This document shows positions 20,736 through 31,320 of a DNA stretch of 64,000 nt, piece by piece. A model generated the notes under the pieces. That model searched no databases. It saw only the letters and a list, made by a program, of their open reading frames with translations, and was not told the origin of the DNA. This DNA comes from Yponomeuta sedellus (lineage: Eukaryota > Arthropoda > Insecta > Lepidoptera > Yponomeutidae). The stretch is from NCBI GenBank assembly GCA_934045075.1, contig OW203736.1:20747805-20811804 (forward strand), written 5' to 3'. A program made the translations under genes and the position numbers. Within the stretch, counting starts at the first letter, position 1; each line of letters begins with the position of its first letter.

Positions 20736-21570
20736 GTTTTTACTATCTATGTGGTATTCAAACTATGTTACTCCAATCTAAGTTTAACACAAGTTCCCCA
20801 TTATCTTTCCATGTACTGACTTATTTTTCAAATACGATCCGTAAAAAGAGATATTTTTTTCAATGGTGGCGCTAATTGTCCATCTAGGGAGCCTTCTAAG
20901 GCTGTTATTATGTCTTTGATGCTGTCTCGCTCGCTCAATATAGCATTTTTTAAATTGTAAAAAATAGTAGAGTTTTACAAAAAATATAATAATTAAATAC
21001 ATTAAGCTGAGAAAAGGCCTTTGCCCTGCAGTAGGATGTACATTGCTATAAAAAAATAGATCGAGTAAGTGAATACGGAATTAAGCTAATAAGTAATGTT
21101 AGGGCTCACGAAGGTCTAAATCAAGATTAAAGTGTAAAACTAATACATCAAAATTATAAGAAGTCCGCATCATTACGACGCCATGACAGACGAAAACACA
21201 AGAAAATATTTCTGCGAATATTTTCGGGAGCAGTTGGGATCTAGATAAAACGTATCATGGGGCAATAAGGAAATAACAAAGCAGCCAGTCCTGCCAACCA
21301 AATGTGGGGCAATTGAGCAATTTAGTGGAAACTATACATGTATACGATCTCGTAGCAATAACAGCCATTTAATATTATAGAAAAATTAACAATAACTGTA
21401 GCAACATTCAAACTCAAGAACGTGAAATAGTACAAGAGTGCATAGTACACAATTAATGTTATTTATTTATTTGGAGAAAATACAGGTACAGATAACGAAT
21501 ATTTTAATGTTTTACAATATTGGTTATGGACTTATCTGTCCATTGGAACATTTCTCATTTATAGTTAAGG
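20736..21570. other. No gene seen
   Basis: 21,003-21,045 (gctgagaaaaggcctttgcc) is a LINE-terminus stub. The remainder, including 21,060-21,570, shows no supported feature. Confidence 0.4.
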
Positions 21571-21588
21571 CAGGTAGTGTAAAAGCGG

Positions 21589-22445
21589 GGGTGCGATGCC
21601 AGATTACCTTCCCGTGTGCCCTTCCGCTTCCGTTCCTACTGATTCATTTTTGAACCAGTAGGAAGGGTAAGTGGCAAGGGCCGGTGCACCCTGGGCGCTG
21701 GTCAGTAACTTCTCTTTATGAGATCTTGCTGGCCAGCGGCGAAAAATCTGGCGGGAGGGGTCGCGTGGGCCCTGTTTCACTTTGTGGAGCGGGACCCAGG
21801 CGACCAACCGAATGAAGGACCGACTGGGGGGGGCGCCGCTGCGCGGAAGCGCGCGCGCCTCGTACCAGTCGGACCAGAGTGGCCGCCGGGACGCGGAGGG
21901 TCGGGGGACTCTCCGCGTCCATCACGGCGGGCCGGAAGGCGCCCTTGCGTGTTCCGAGGGTGCCTTCTGGCACGGAGGGGGCCCGCGCGGTCGCTCACCG
22001 CCTTCTCTGCTTTCAGAGAAGTGCTGGTGGGCGACGTGACGGGCCTCAACGAGGAGGTGCGCCGCCCTCCCCGTCTCATCGACCGGGTTGCGATGGGATG
22101 GAGGGGGCGGCGCGTTGGGGCGTATGGGGGCCAAGATCATACGCACTTGGCCCCTATGCGCTCCAACGAAGAGATGCGGCGTTTTCTAGCCCCGTCGTCG
22201 AGCACCGACGGGGCAGAAGCGCCGCCGAAGGAGTGCCCGAAAGGGCGCCCGCAGACGGGGTCGCGGAAGTGTGCGCAAGCGTTCCCGTGGCCCCGTCCTT
22301 TGCGGTGCGGAGGAACACCCCAGGAGTTTTAGTCGGTATACCGCCCTTTTCAGGGCGGGGAGTCCGACATAACCACTGTGCTCCCCTGAGCCGGTGGTAC
22401 CCGTAATTGGGGTTTCTCCTGGGTGAAAAAAAAAAAAAAAAAAAA
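21589..22445 (+). mobile_element. Family G: GC-rich 5'-truncated R1-like LINE 3' end with poly-A and 16-bp TSD
   Basis: Flanked by ggtagtgtaaaagcgg at 21,573-21,588 and 22,446-22,461. The last coding triplets read CGGTPQEF-stop at about 22,332, followed by gttttagtcggtat, a ccgcccttttcagggcgg hairpin and gagccggtggtacccgtaat, then about 20 A. It is inserted into unrelated AT-rich DNA and its GC content is far above its surroundings. R1 clade (TRAS, SART and relatives) is inferred from the C-terminal motif. Several overlapping long frames on both strands follow from the GC richness. Confidence 0.8.
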
Positions 22446-22507
22446 GGTAGTGTAAAAGCGGAAGGCGCATACTATTGTCTAACATACAAAAAAACTTATC
22501 AAGTAGA

Positions 22508-22890
22508 ACTAGGTATAAACCATTCGTTATCAACCCTTGTATGTCCCCACTGCTGGGGCAAGGGTCTCATCCTGCATCGCAGGAAAGTTAGGCCACACTC
22601 CACCACGGGGGCCAAGTCCGGGTTGGTGGAGGATTGTAAGACAGTGGCGGGCCTTACTGTCAGAAGTTATCAAGCCCATAAGGCCCCTGATATGGCTTAA
22701 CGACTGCCATTATATGACAGCCGGCACCAACGGCTTAACGTGCCTTGCGAAGCAGGGAAGGGCTCGGAAAAATGCCACTAGCGGTAGTCACGGGACGCTC
22801 ACCCATCCCGTACCTGACCGCGCCTGTTGTTGCTTAACCAAGTGATTGATTCCAATCACTCACTTCGCCTAGGCAACGAGCGCTTCATAG
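22508..22890 (-). repeat. Family D 5S-like SINE, full length
   Basis: Complete copy from caacgagcgct (5' end in its own direction) to gttgataacg. Contains the 5S-like block and the typical ctagtggcatttttccgagc. Confidence 0.85.
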
Positions 22891-23194
22891 GCCATTGAGA
22901 TTAACAAATGACATGGTTATTAAGCTAGAATCGCAATCCAAATGTGTTACGGCTAAGACCCGCAACGCTGGTCTTCCGCCAGACCCTAAGTGAGTGATTT
23001 TCAATTTTTGTCGGATTTATGCTGATTTCTTGAAGCCCATGAAACTCGCCCAAAAGCGACGAACCCCTTTGACCTTTTGACGCGTCAGTAACAGAGATCA
23101 AATATTTTCGGTTCAATTGTCCTTTCCTTTGTATACATATGTATCTCAACCCTCTTAAGAATTTCCTTGGGTTATATTTACTTACTTATGAGCG

Positions 23195-23261
23195 ACCGCA
23201 GGGACGGAAGTGGCGGCCCCTGCCTACTCCTCTGGGATACAGCCGTGAGGTTATGTTATGA
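23195..23261 (+). repeat. Family F LINE 3' terminus
   Basis: ctgcctactcctctgggata and cagccgtgaggttatgttat match the F end. Confidence 0.5.
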
Positions 23262-23545
23262 GCGGTGGTAGCGGAGCGGTATTAGGGCGACTTCGCATTG
23301 CGAGGGCAGTGGGTTCAAATCCCGGCATGTACCAATGACTTTGTTTTCTAAGTTACGTACCTTTGTTATGTTAGCAGTCTTACTCGGTAACTGTAAAAAA
23401 AAGCGCAAGGAAACCTGGGTGCCTGAGTGGTTCACATACATTAGCACTTGAAATCGCCAATCAGCGGTGGGCACGCGTGGTAATTAAGCCCATACTCTCC
23501 CTCCTAGAGAAGACCTGTGCCCTGCATTGGGTTATAAATTAAAAT
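23262..23545 (+). repeat. Family B tRNA-derived SINE, near complete
   Basis: Head agcggtggtagcggagcggt (A-box-like), B box gggttcaaatccc, body tgtaccaatgactttgtttt, and 3' part agacctgtgccctgcattgg. The fullest B copy in the window. Confidence 0.65.
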
Positions 23546-23567
23546 TATTAATGTAAATCATTATTTA

Positions 23568-23960
23568 CTTCTTCTTCTTCAGGCTAAATTATATAGTTCA
23601 CTGCTGGACATAGCTCTCCCCCAATGAGCGCCACAGCGCCCTGTCTTCAGCTTGTCGCATCCAGCATCTGCCGGCAGTTTTTCGCAGATCGTCATCCCAC
23701 CTGGTCAGAGGGCGTCCCACACCTCGTTTGCCAAGTCGTAGTCTCCACTCAAGAACACGTTTACTCCAACGGTTGTCGATTCTTCGCGACATATGGCCAG
23801 CCCACTGCCACTTCAGCTTGCTGATTCTCTGAGCTATGTCGATAACTTTGGTTCTCTGTTGGATGCATTTGTTACGAATCCTATCCTTCAGAGAAACTCC
23901 GAGCATATCTCTCTCCATAGCTCGCTGAGCGACTTTGAACTGGTGGACCAGCTCTTTCGT
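23568..23960 (-). pseudogene. Family E RTE-clade LINE C-terminus with GAA tail
   Basis: The minus strand encodes the terminal part of an RTE-type polymerase: MERDMLGVSLKDRIRNKCIQ, LKWQWAGHMSRRIDNRW, KRGVGRPLTRWDDDL and LWRSLGESYVQQ, followed by (GAA)n, seen as cttcttcttcttc. The frame is open for over 106 codons upstream of the stop. This is the best RTE copy here, 5' truncated near 23,960. Confidence 0.85.
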
Positions 23961-24090
23961 GAGATAATTTACTTACTTATATATTATATTTACCTATTGA
24001 ATATTAATGTCCTTATCTAATTTTAACTAAGTATCAATTGTTCCGTTTGTTTCGAATGCCTACCATTTAATTTCTTGCAGCTCCACTAAG

Positions 24091-24163
24091 TTCACCACAT
24101 TGCCAAACATTGTATTTTTTTTACTTACACATAAGTAAAAAAAATACAATGGCAATGTGGTGA
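24091..24163. repeat. Near-perfect 36-bp-arm hairpin
   Basis: ttcaccacattgcca ... ttttttttactta is followed by caca and then taagtaaaaaaaa ... tggcaatgtggtgaa. One arm has two extra bases. A related half (cacataagtaaaaaaataca) lies at 37,748. Confidence 0.85.
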
Positions 24164-24582
24164 AGAAAATTAATAATAACAATAATTTATGTGAATTTTA
24201 AGGACCGGACCCATCTTCAACATGAAAATGTTTTTCAGAGAAATGTAAGTATTTCTTAACGTTTCGCAATGCTCATACATGGTTATAAATTAAGAATCTA
24301 ATCGCGATTATAAGACATGTTCTCGAAAACATAATAAAACGTAAATGGATCTTTCAGTGTACGAGATAAAGTGCACTTTTCGTTAAATCATTATATGAAA
24401 CGCAGCCCATTTCTATAATTTAATGCATAAAAAAACACTAGAAATTTCCATTTCACGGTAGGCACGTTACCTAGGGAACTACGTTTCATGGTTTACTATG
24501 ACAAGTCGATTTAAATTGCAAAGTCGATTAACCCACAGATTAACAAGTTGCTAATATATCTAATAAAATATCACGGATTTAA

Positions 24583-24778
24583 TTAATTTTTCTTAAACAT
24601 AACAAAAACCAAAATTACTTCCCGGCGCATTCTTTGAATTTGGAACGAAGGGCGCACCGGCAATACTGTATGAAACGGTGTGCTGTTTGAATTCAGAACT
24701 CTTTCATATCGTACACATTGCGTTCTCGAGGCTGTATAGCCACAGAGGCGTTTACCTTTCGGCACGAACTGTAAAATA
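24583..24778 (-). CDS. Possible terminal exon of an unknown gene (weak)
   Basis: The minus strand has a pyrimidine-rich tract and an AG (ttatttttttattttacag, ending about 24,773) followed by an open frame of about 62 codons beginning FVPKGKRLCGYTASRTQC and ending VFVMFKKN-stop at 24,583. The acceptor-plus-frame arrangement is visible. No family is recognised and no upstream exon is seen on this strand, where the next kilobase is transposon sequence. It may be chance. Confidence 0.2.
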
Positions 24779-24837
24779 AAAAATAAAAATTGGCGGTGCA
24801 GCGGAGTTCGGTGTTATTTGGTTAATAATAAATTAAA

Positions 24838-24963
24838 ATGAGTTCCGATGATTCTGTAAATGAAAATGAAATGGCCATTGACTGCACTCCACCAGATTTA
24901 AGATCAGGAGCTAAATTAGCGATGGAAAACCTGCTTCCAGCGAAATCAACAGAAAAACAATAA
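24838..24963 (+). CDS. 41-aa ORF resembling the N-terminus of a transposon tyrosine recombinase
   Basis: ATG at 24,838, stop TAA at 24,961. It is an acidic start (MSSDDSVNENEM) followed by PPDLRSGAKLAMENLLPAKS. The last block resembles the beginning of the SAM-like domain of eukaryotic Crypton or phage-integrase-type recombinases, which often opens with LLPxKS. The stop after TEKQ truncates it, and aataaaatat follows about 45 bp later. Inferred: a non-autonomous element keeping only the first coding exon. Confidence 0.3.
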   Translation: MSSDDSVNENEMAIDCTPPDLRSGAKLAMENLLPAKSTEKQ

Positions 24964-25094
24964 CATTTTCGTACAAAAATTGTTCTAACACTTTTTATAT
25001 TAATAAAATATATTACATGTAAAAGGCCCTTTATTATTTTCTTGAATTTTTTTAAGAAAAGCACTTTATATACCTCGGCCGAAATAGCAATTGC

Positions 25095-25177
25095 CTATTT
25101 CGCTAATTTACTATTTCTTCCACCTCCGGCGGTTGACTTGTAGGAAATGCTAAAGGCATTAATTCCGCCGTGTTGTA
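25095..25177 (+). repeat. Family J repeat, left part
   Basis: ggcggttgacttgtaggaaa and aggcattaattccgccgtgt match 41,950-42,060. It continues at 26,226 after the Tc1-like insertion. Confidence 0.6.
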
Positions 25178-25307
25178 CAGTCTGTTAGCTTTTAGAATAC
25201 ACCTCGGCTACTATCGGATATAATCGGACGTATTCGTGTAATAGAAATATTGGAATTAATGTGACACTTAACTTTACATAACTTTTCAAAATAGTGAAGA
25301 AAAGTTT

Positions 25308-25533
25308 TTTATGCCACACCTGGCAATAAAGTGGCTTTTTCCGCGCGCTGCGCGTACGGAAAAAGCCGCTTTCTGGCCAAGTGTACACATAAAAAGATGT
25401 ACACAACACGGCAGGTAATAAAGAAAGCTCTCGATCGCATATTTACGTCCCTCGCTTGCAGCTCGGGCCGCAAACTTCTGCGATCTCGGCCTTTCTTTGT
25501 ATTACCACCCTAGTTGTGTAATGTACTATTACA
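25308..25533 (+). repeat. Family I repeat with an 11-bp-stem hairpin
   Basis: Begins tatgccacacctggcaataa and ends ttgtgtaatgtactatta. This copy alone has ggctttttccg...cggaaaaagcc at about 25,332-25,367. Copies at 32,594 and 40,778 lack the second half of that hairpin. Confidence 0.65.
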
Positions 25534-25903
25534 GAGTGCTAAGTGCGAGTTTTTTAACTACTCGATCGCGTTAACGTAAACTCATATTTCTATGGCATCG
25601 AGGAAGCGCCACCTAGCGACAAGTATGGAAATTAAACTTGATTTGTTCAATACGAAGGTATCGACTTTAAGGCGACTAATGAGTTCGACCTTTTTTGCGA
25701 GCGAGGTCTAATTATGTTACATGGCTTGGCTTGTTTTTTTTTTTTTTTTTCATTTTTTTTGTATTTACTACATGGATTAGCAAGTGTCCACACGTGTTTT
25801 AGTTTTTATAATGTGTTACTACTGGCGAGAATCTGTTATTAGCTTTTAGAGATTAAGTCACATTGTTATGTTAAAAGTTTAAGCTGATGATTCTCCAAAC
25901 TGA

Positions 25904-25936
25904 ATAAATAAATAAATAAATAAATAAATAAATTAA
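25904..25936 (+). repeat. (AAAT)n microsatellite
   Basis: aataaataaataaataaata tract of about 8 units. Confidence 0.9.
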
Positions 25937-26270
25937 AATTGCTGAGTGCGAGTTGTAATGGTTTACGTTGACAAGTGAACACGTTTACCAGCCAAAACAC
26001 GAATAAACGCGAGTGCGAGTTGTACTGTGACAGCGTTTTGCCAGTTCGAACGGTTAACTTACTCATACTCAATGCTCGATTAACGCAGTAGTAAAGTTAT
26101 TCGATTGGATCTGTCAAACTCGCACTAAGCACTCAGATCAGGAAGTAGTATTACACTCGTGTGTTTTCGGCAAAAACCGAAGCCTAGTCTAGAGCCCGAG
26201 GTATATTCAAAAAGCTAACAGACTGTATACTTGTTTAACTGTAATAAAAGAATAACAAAAAGTTTAAGTA

Positions 26271-26754
26271 AACTCGGCCCTGGTTTGATTTAAGAAGACG
26301 TTTTTTCAAATATAAATAAAGAAGTGAGTTTCTGCCAAACTGCATTAAAGTTTATTGGCATATGCTTTTGGTTTTACAAATTAAAGTTTTCTTATATGCT
26401 ATCGTAGGTACACACAAATAGGTACTAAAAAAGACATTTGAAGACTCCCTACATACTACCCTCTTGCTCGCCCTACGCCTAAGGCTTGGGTTCGGTCAGT
26501 CGCATGATATTGCCAGGGTCGTGGCAGAATCAAAACTAGCCAACTACCTACATACACATCAACTACAGTTGACTTAACAGAAATTCTGCAACTTTTTTCT
26601 TATATGTGACTTTACAGACATTCACACATCTTAAAGTAACTGGAAGATCGTTTAATATTTTCGGAATGAGATATTTTCTCATACGCATACCATAATAATT
26701 TAGAATTCTAGGTGTTACAAATTTTCTGAGAGATACATTTCTTGTCATGATGTT
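26271..26754. other. No gene seen
   Basis: Family J ends near 26,270. The rest shows no supported feature. Confidence 0.4.
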
Positions 26755-27210
26755 ACATGAGTCACCCATTAGCTCAGTTGGAAAGCCCTGGCACGGATAG
26801 CCAGAGGTCGCGGGTTCGAATCCCGGCATGGGTGGAATTTTTAGCCTCTTAACAGGTTTTTAAATAGTCCTTAGCACGGGTTAGTCCATTAAAAAGAATA
26901 TAATCATGGGGGTACAGCGATATCATTCCGATGTAAAACCTAACTGCAAAGTAGGTACTCGGGGCTGCAAGTAATGCAAATTACTTCAGCCAGATGTCGC
27001 TGCCTGTACGTAATACAGAGAGAGTTGTAAAGAGGTTCGAAATTTCACTGATGCCGGTGAGTCGCCCATTAGCTCAGTTGGAAGAGCGCTGGCACGGATA
27101 GCCAGAGGTCGCGGGTTCGAATCCCGGCATTGGTGGAAATTTTAGCCTCTAAATAAGTTTTTAAATTGTCCTTAGCACGGGTTAGTGCATTAAAAAGAAA
27201 ATAATGATTA
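26755..27210 (+). repeat. Family A direct dimer, two tRNA-like cores 300 bp apart
   Basis: tRNA-like cores at 26,763-26,834 and 27,063-27,135, same orientation, each followed by the tail ending at gcattaaaaag-like A-rich sequence. The junction tail-to-head (aaaaagaatataatcatg) is the same as at 58,200, so direct dimers recur. The first D arm carries an extra base. Confidence 0.85.
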
Positions 27211-27390
27211 TACATGTTTTTAGTTGGTGTTTTAATCGAATTAATGCCATGTGATTTTAGGAGTCTTATTTCTCAAACGTCGAAATTTGTATTGGGAAAC
27301 AAGCTTTGTTGTGCGCTACGATGGGACTTTTTATATAGCCTAAAAACGTCCCAAGGCAGGCCGCAGTGGGCTATTTAGGTTAAATTATAT

Positions 27391-27757
27391 AAAACACGCG
27401 CTCGTGGCGTAGGCGAACCGAGTAATTCGTATCAATCACTTGAGTTAAGCAACAACAGGCGCAGACAGGTGCAGGATAGGTGACCGTCCCGTGACTACCG
27501 CTAGTGGCATTTTTCCGAGCGCTTCCGTGCTTCGCAAGGAACGCTAAGCCGTTGGTGCCGGCTGTCAAGTAATAGCAGTCTTTAAGCCATGTCGGAGGCC
27601 TTATGGCAGCTTGATAACTTCTGACAGTAATGCCCGCTGTTGTCTTACAATCCACCACCAACCCGGACTTGGCCCCCGTGGTGGAGTATGGCCTAACCTT
27701 TTTGCGATGCAGGAAGAGACCCTTGCCCCACCAGTGGGGACATATAAAGGGTTGAAA
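27391..27757 (+). repeat. Family D 5S-like SINE, full length
   Basis: From acgcgctcgtggcgtaggcg to ataaagggttgaaat. Contains the gagttaagcaacaacaggcg block (5S A-box region). Confidence 0.85.
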
Positions 27758-27776
27758 TAAATATTAAAAACTGGTG

Positions 27777-27845
27777 GCTAACCTTCCTGCGATGCAGGAA
27801 GTGACTCGTGCCCCAGCAGTGGGGGCATACAAGGGTTGATATCAA
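27777..27845 (+). repeat. Family D SINE, 3' part
   Basis: Second truncated copy directly after the full one: taaccttcctgcgatgcagg to caagggttgatatca. Confidence 0.8.
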
Positions 27846-27879
27846 TGTCAAATCAAATGTTAACCGGCAAACTTCGTAC

Positions 27880-28000
27880 CGCCGTATTGCTTTTAGCAAT
27901 AAGGCCGCCAATTGTACTTTGTATCTTTACATGTTTTATAGTATGTGCTCGGGTGTACAATAAAGAATATTCTTATCTCATCTTATCTTACCGCCACAGA
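27880..28000 (+). repeat. Family K LINE 3' tail
   Basis: agcaataaggccgccaattg to gtacaataaagaatattctt and ATCTT repeats. Close to the sequence that interrupts Fis1. Confidence 0.75.
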
Positions 28001-28254
28001 ATCCTTCTACACGATTCTTGTAACAATAGCAACGCAATTAAAAAAAATATCTTAGAGTTTGCCCTGAAAAAAGGTTACGGTTACACCAAAATAAATACCC
28101 ATGGTAACGCATTACAGGGAAATCAAGTATCTTACGTCTCAATTCAGATCTTTTTCTACCCGCCTAGTACGCCAAGTTTCATGTAACTCCGTTCAGCCGT
28201 TATTGAGTAAGCAGACATCCAAACTGCTTAAACAGACATGCAAACTAATTTTCA

Positions 28255-28370
28255 CGTGTGTAATATTGTAATAATGCATTGCCAGAAGAAGTGCGGAAAG
28301 CAAAGTCCTTTCCTATTTTCAAAGGACTGGTAAAGTCTCACTACCTCGCTGAAGACGTGTAATGCTGTTA
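28255..28370 (+). pseudogene. LINE polymerase C-terminus fragment
   Basis: Reads NALPEEVRKAKSFPIFKGLV and KSHYLAEDV-stop, homologous to 18,360-18,447. Confidence 0.65.
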
Positions 28371-28419
28371 CATAATGATTATCTACATAACAATGAGAAA
28401 AGATGGTCAGAGTGGAGTT

Positions 28420-28560
28420 TTTTTTTCCGCTGCCTTTTTCTCCACTACAATACGGCCCGAAGGCGGCGGCTTACACTTTACATTGTACATTGACATTCAG
28501 CAAACAGAATGTAAATTCTTTACGTTGAAATAAAATTATTTGAATTTGAATCATAGTAAG
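28420..28560 (+). repeat. Family M LINE 3' end
   Basis: Contains cagcaaacagaatgtaaatt and tttacgttgaaataaaatta, also at 30,270 (-), 39,430 (+) and 43,720 (-). It probably belongs with the preceding C-terminus. Confidence 0.6.
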
Positions 28561-29030
28561 TTTTCTTTTTGTCTGTTTACATGTAAAATGTATATATTAG
28601 TGTGTTATAATTATATATGTATGTTTGCATAATACATAAATTAGTAATATTTATTATATTGAGTATATATGTATGAATATTATATGTAAGCCTTTTTATG
28701 TATTTTGTTTTTTAGTGTGTGCAATAAAGAGTTCTAATCTAATCTAATTAGTAGGTAGTAGAATTATTCCTGTTCTATTCCTTCGAGTAAATAGGGCACC
28801 GTTCAGTGATACCGTTCGATAGCCTTCGTTCGTTTACCTTCGTTACGTCTGTACGCAGCACAAGATATCGTATTCGGTCTACCGAAGATCATAAACAGAC
28901 GCTAGTTTATTCCCTGGCGAAATCACAACATTGTATCTGGGCAATAAAAGCCACCGTCCTCGATATAACGATAAGCATAGACGTAACACGCAAAGACAGA
29001 CTTTATTTATGAATTGGCCGAGACTTAAAA
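28561..29030. other. No gene seen
   Basis: 28,700-28,745 ends tgcaataaagagttctaatc, a family-K-like terminus. Nothing else supported. Confidence 0.4.
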
Positions 29031-30090
29031 AACTACGCTCAAAAGCGAGTAAACGCACACTCATTAACGTACATTGTGTGTGCTTTATCGGACTGTAATG
29101 AGTGTTTTGGATAAAAATCCACTAAAAAATCAGGCAAAGTACACATATTAACGTAAGATTGCGTGTGCCTTAGCGTGTTATAAGTATTTCGGATAAAATT
29201 CCGCTCAAAAGCGAGGCAGCGCTAACGGAACATTGTGGGAACCATAGCGCATTTTAATAAGTGTTTTTGATAAAATCCTGCTCAAAAATAAGGCAACGCA
29301 CATACATTGACGTAACATTGTGTCTGCCTTAGCAGTGTTTTGAATAAATTCCTCTTAAAAGCGAGGCAACGCACATACTCAACGTAACGTTAACGTTGTG
29401 TGCCTTAGCCGATTGTAATAAGTGTTTTGGATAAAATTCCACTAAAAACCGGGGCAATGCACACACATTGACATAACATGTGTGTGCCCTAGCGGACTGT
29501 CATAAGTATTTTGAATAAAATTCCGCTCAAAAGCGAGGCAACGCAAACGTAACATTGTGTGTGCATTTACAGATTGTAATAAGTGTTTTGGATAAAATTC
29601 CGCTCAAAAACAAGGCAACGAACACACATTAACGTAGCATTATGTGTGCATTAGCGGATTGTAATAAGTGTTTTGGATAAAATTCCGCTCAAAAGCGAGG
29701 CAACGCACACACATTAACGTAATATTGTGTGTGCCTTAGCGGATTGTATTAAGTGTTTCGGATAAAATTCCGCTCAAAAACAAGGCAATAGACACTTATT
29801 AACGTAGCATTATGTGTGCATTATCGGATTGTAATAAGTGTTTTAGATACAATTCCGCTTAACAGCAAGGCAACGCTCACACATTAATGTAACATTGTCT
29901 GTGCCTTACTTAGCACATTGTACTAAGTGTTTCGGATAAAATTCCACTCTAAAGAGAGGGAATACACACACATTGACGTAACATTGTGTGTGCCTTACCA
30001 GATTGTGATAAGTGTTTTGGATAAAATTCCGCTTAAGAGCAAGGTAACGCACACACATTAACGTAACATTGTGTGTACCTTAGCGGATTT
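29031..30090 (+). repeat. Satellite-like array of about 13 units of about 85 bp
   Basis: Repeating phrase: taagtgttttggataaaatt, ccgctcaaaagcgaggcaac, gcacacacattaacgtaaca, ttgtgtgtgccttagcggat. Units start near 29,096, 29,180, 29,258, 29,330, 29,419, 29,502, 29,577, 29,665, 29,748, 29,833, 29,922 and 30,008, with a partial before the first. Each has a CACACA...TGTGTG inverted pair. No frame persists. Confidence 0.9.
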
Positions 30091-30269
30091 AGTTCGGCGG
30101 AGATCATAGGTGTGCCACTTGCCATAAGATCATACGTGCATTTGTGAAATTATAGCAGCAATAGCACTCGTTAACTGTGAAGAAAAACTTCGTGAGGAAA
30201 TCCTAGTGTCCGATGCATTTCTCAGCGCTGGTAACGAACAATGGCTCAACTGCGAACCTTAATACGGAA

Positions 30270-30362
30270 ATCTCAGTTCTAACTCAATTCAATTTATTTC
30301 AACGAAAATAATTTACATTCTGTCTGCTAAATGTCAATGTACAATGCAAAATGTAAGCCGCT
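30270..30362 (-). repeat. Family M LINE 3' end
   Basis: The reverse complement contains cagacagaatgtaaattatt, a diverged match to 28.5 kb. Confidence 0.55.
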
Positions 30363-30880
30363 CACTAGTCATAGCATGCACGCGCACCGCTTATGGTACA
30401 TTTATCTAGCCAGTTGCAATAAATTCCTTTTTTGTTCGAAGTATGTGTAATTGTCTATTCATGTGTGTGTGTTGGTCTATATGTTCGGTCACGGTTCTAG
30501 ACCTTATATTAATTCTATGGCGATAAGATTATGACGCCATATAATATAACTCCCTACAGCAGCAATATAATCTTCACGCTCGTACACTGTACTCCGTCAC
30601 ATTACGGGCGATTTTCGAACGAACATATTAATAATGATCAAATGGTGATTGTACGTTTAACTAGCACGCTCGAACATTACCTACCACTCAACGCTCCCAT
30701 TAGATTATCCATCAAATTGAGCCATTAACATAAGCGAATACAGTCACTGGCTAAACTGATAAAACAGAGTTTGTTAGTTACTGAATGAAATAATGTCTCT
30801 AAAGTCCGCAATAATGATCATAACAATTTCCACACCACACATTCACTTGTCCTGGTTTTAAACTAGGGCACGCTGTGCTA
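30363..30880. other. No gene seen
   Basis: Mixed sequence without supported features. The 65-aa frame at 30,531 has no domain. Confidence 0.4.
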
Positions 30881-30985
30881 TGTATAATATTACTTAGATT
30901 TAAGAAATCATGGTTGTAATTCTTTTTTCTGGTGGTGCAATAGTGTTCTCTATCTATCTATTTATTGATTTATCTATGTATCGAC
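30881..30985 (+). repeat. Family K LINE 3' tail with TATC repeats
   Basis: ttacttagatttaagaaatc, tggtgcaatagtgttctcta, then TATC. The family C SINE follows immediately, apparently inserted in this tail. Confidence 0.6.
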
Positions 30986-31320
30986 GACCTCTGTGGCGCA
31001 GCGGTAGCGCATCTGCCTACCATGCAAGAGGTCCCGGGTTGAACCCCGGCTGGAGACAAAAAAACCCCAGGTCTTGGATGTTTACATGTTTGTGATGTCG
31101 TTGTTTCTTGTTCCCACGTCACAGGGTATCCTAGTGTGGGGCCAGAAGCAATGTATGTGCCTGGATGTTAATGTCTATGATATAATGATGTCTATGGTAA
31201 CCAGGCAAGGACATGATGGACTGGACTGGGGCAATTTATACAAATGTAAGACAACAAAATTCTTTTTTGTATTCTTGGTTCATTATTGTTCAATGTACGG
31301 CACCACCCATTGGTAATCTA
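30986..31320 (+). repeat. Family C tRNA-derived SINE
   Basis: tRNA-like head at 30,986-31,057: A box tggcgcagcggtagcg, B box gggttgaacccc. Body includes gatgtttacatgtttgtgat and ggccagaagcaatgtatgtg. A second copy lies on the minus strand at 38,885-39,060. Confidence 0.75.

Larger units (their letters stand above)
25178..26225. mobile_element. Tc1/mariner-like non-autonomous element, 1,048 bp, TA duplication
   Basis: Terminal inverted repeats CAGTCTGTTAGCTTTT-(A/T)-GAATA-(C/T)-ACCTCGG at both ends, flanked by TA at 25,176-25,177 and 26,226-26,227. The CAGT start and TA target are typical of Tc1-type elements. No transposase frame remains. The interior holds a family I repeat, a T-run and an (AAAT)n tract. 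Confidence 0.7.

Noticed and set aside
21716..22533. Several overlapping frames of 70-204 aa on both strands
   Set aside because: GC-rich LINE 3' sequence opens all frames. Only the CGGTPQEF-stop end is recognisable.
29031..30090. CRISPR-like array
   Set aside because: The entire unit repeats, spacers are not unique, and the context is an insect satellite.
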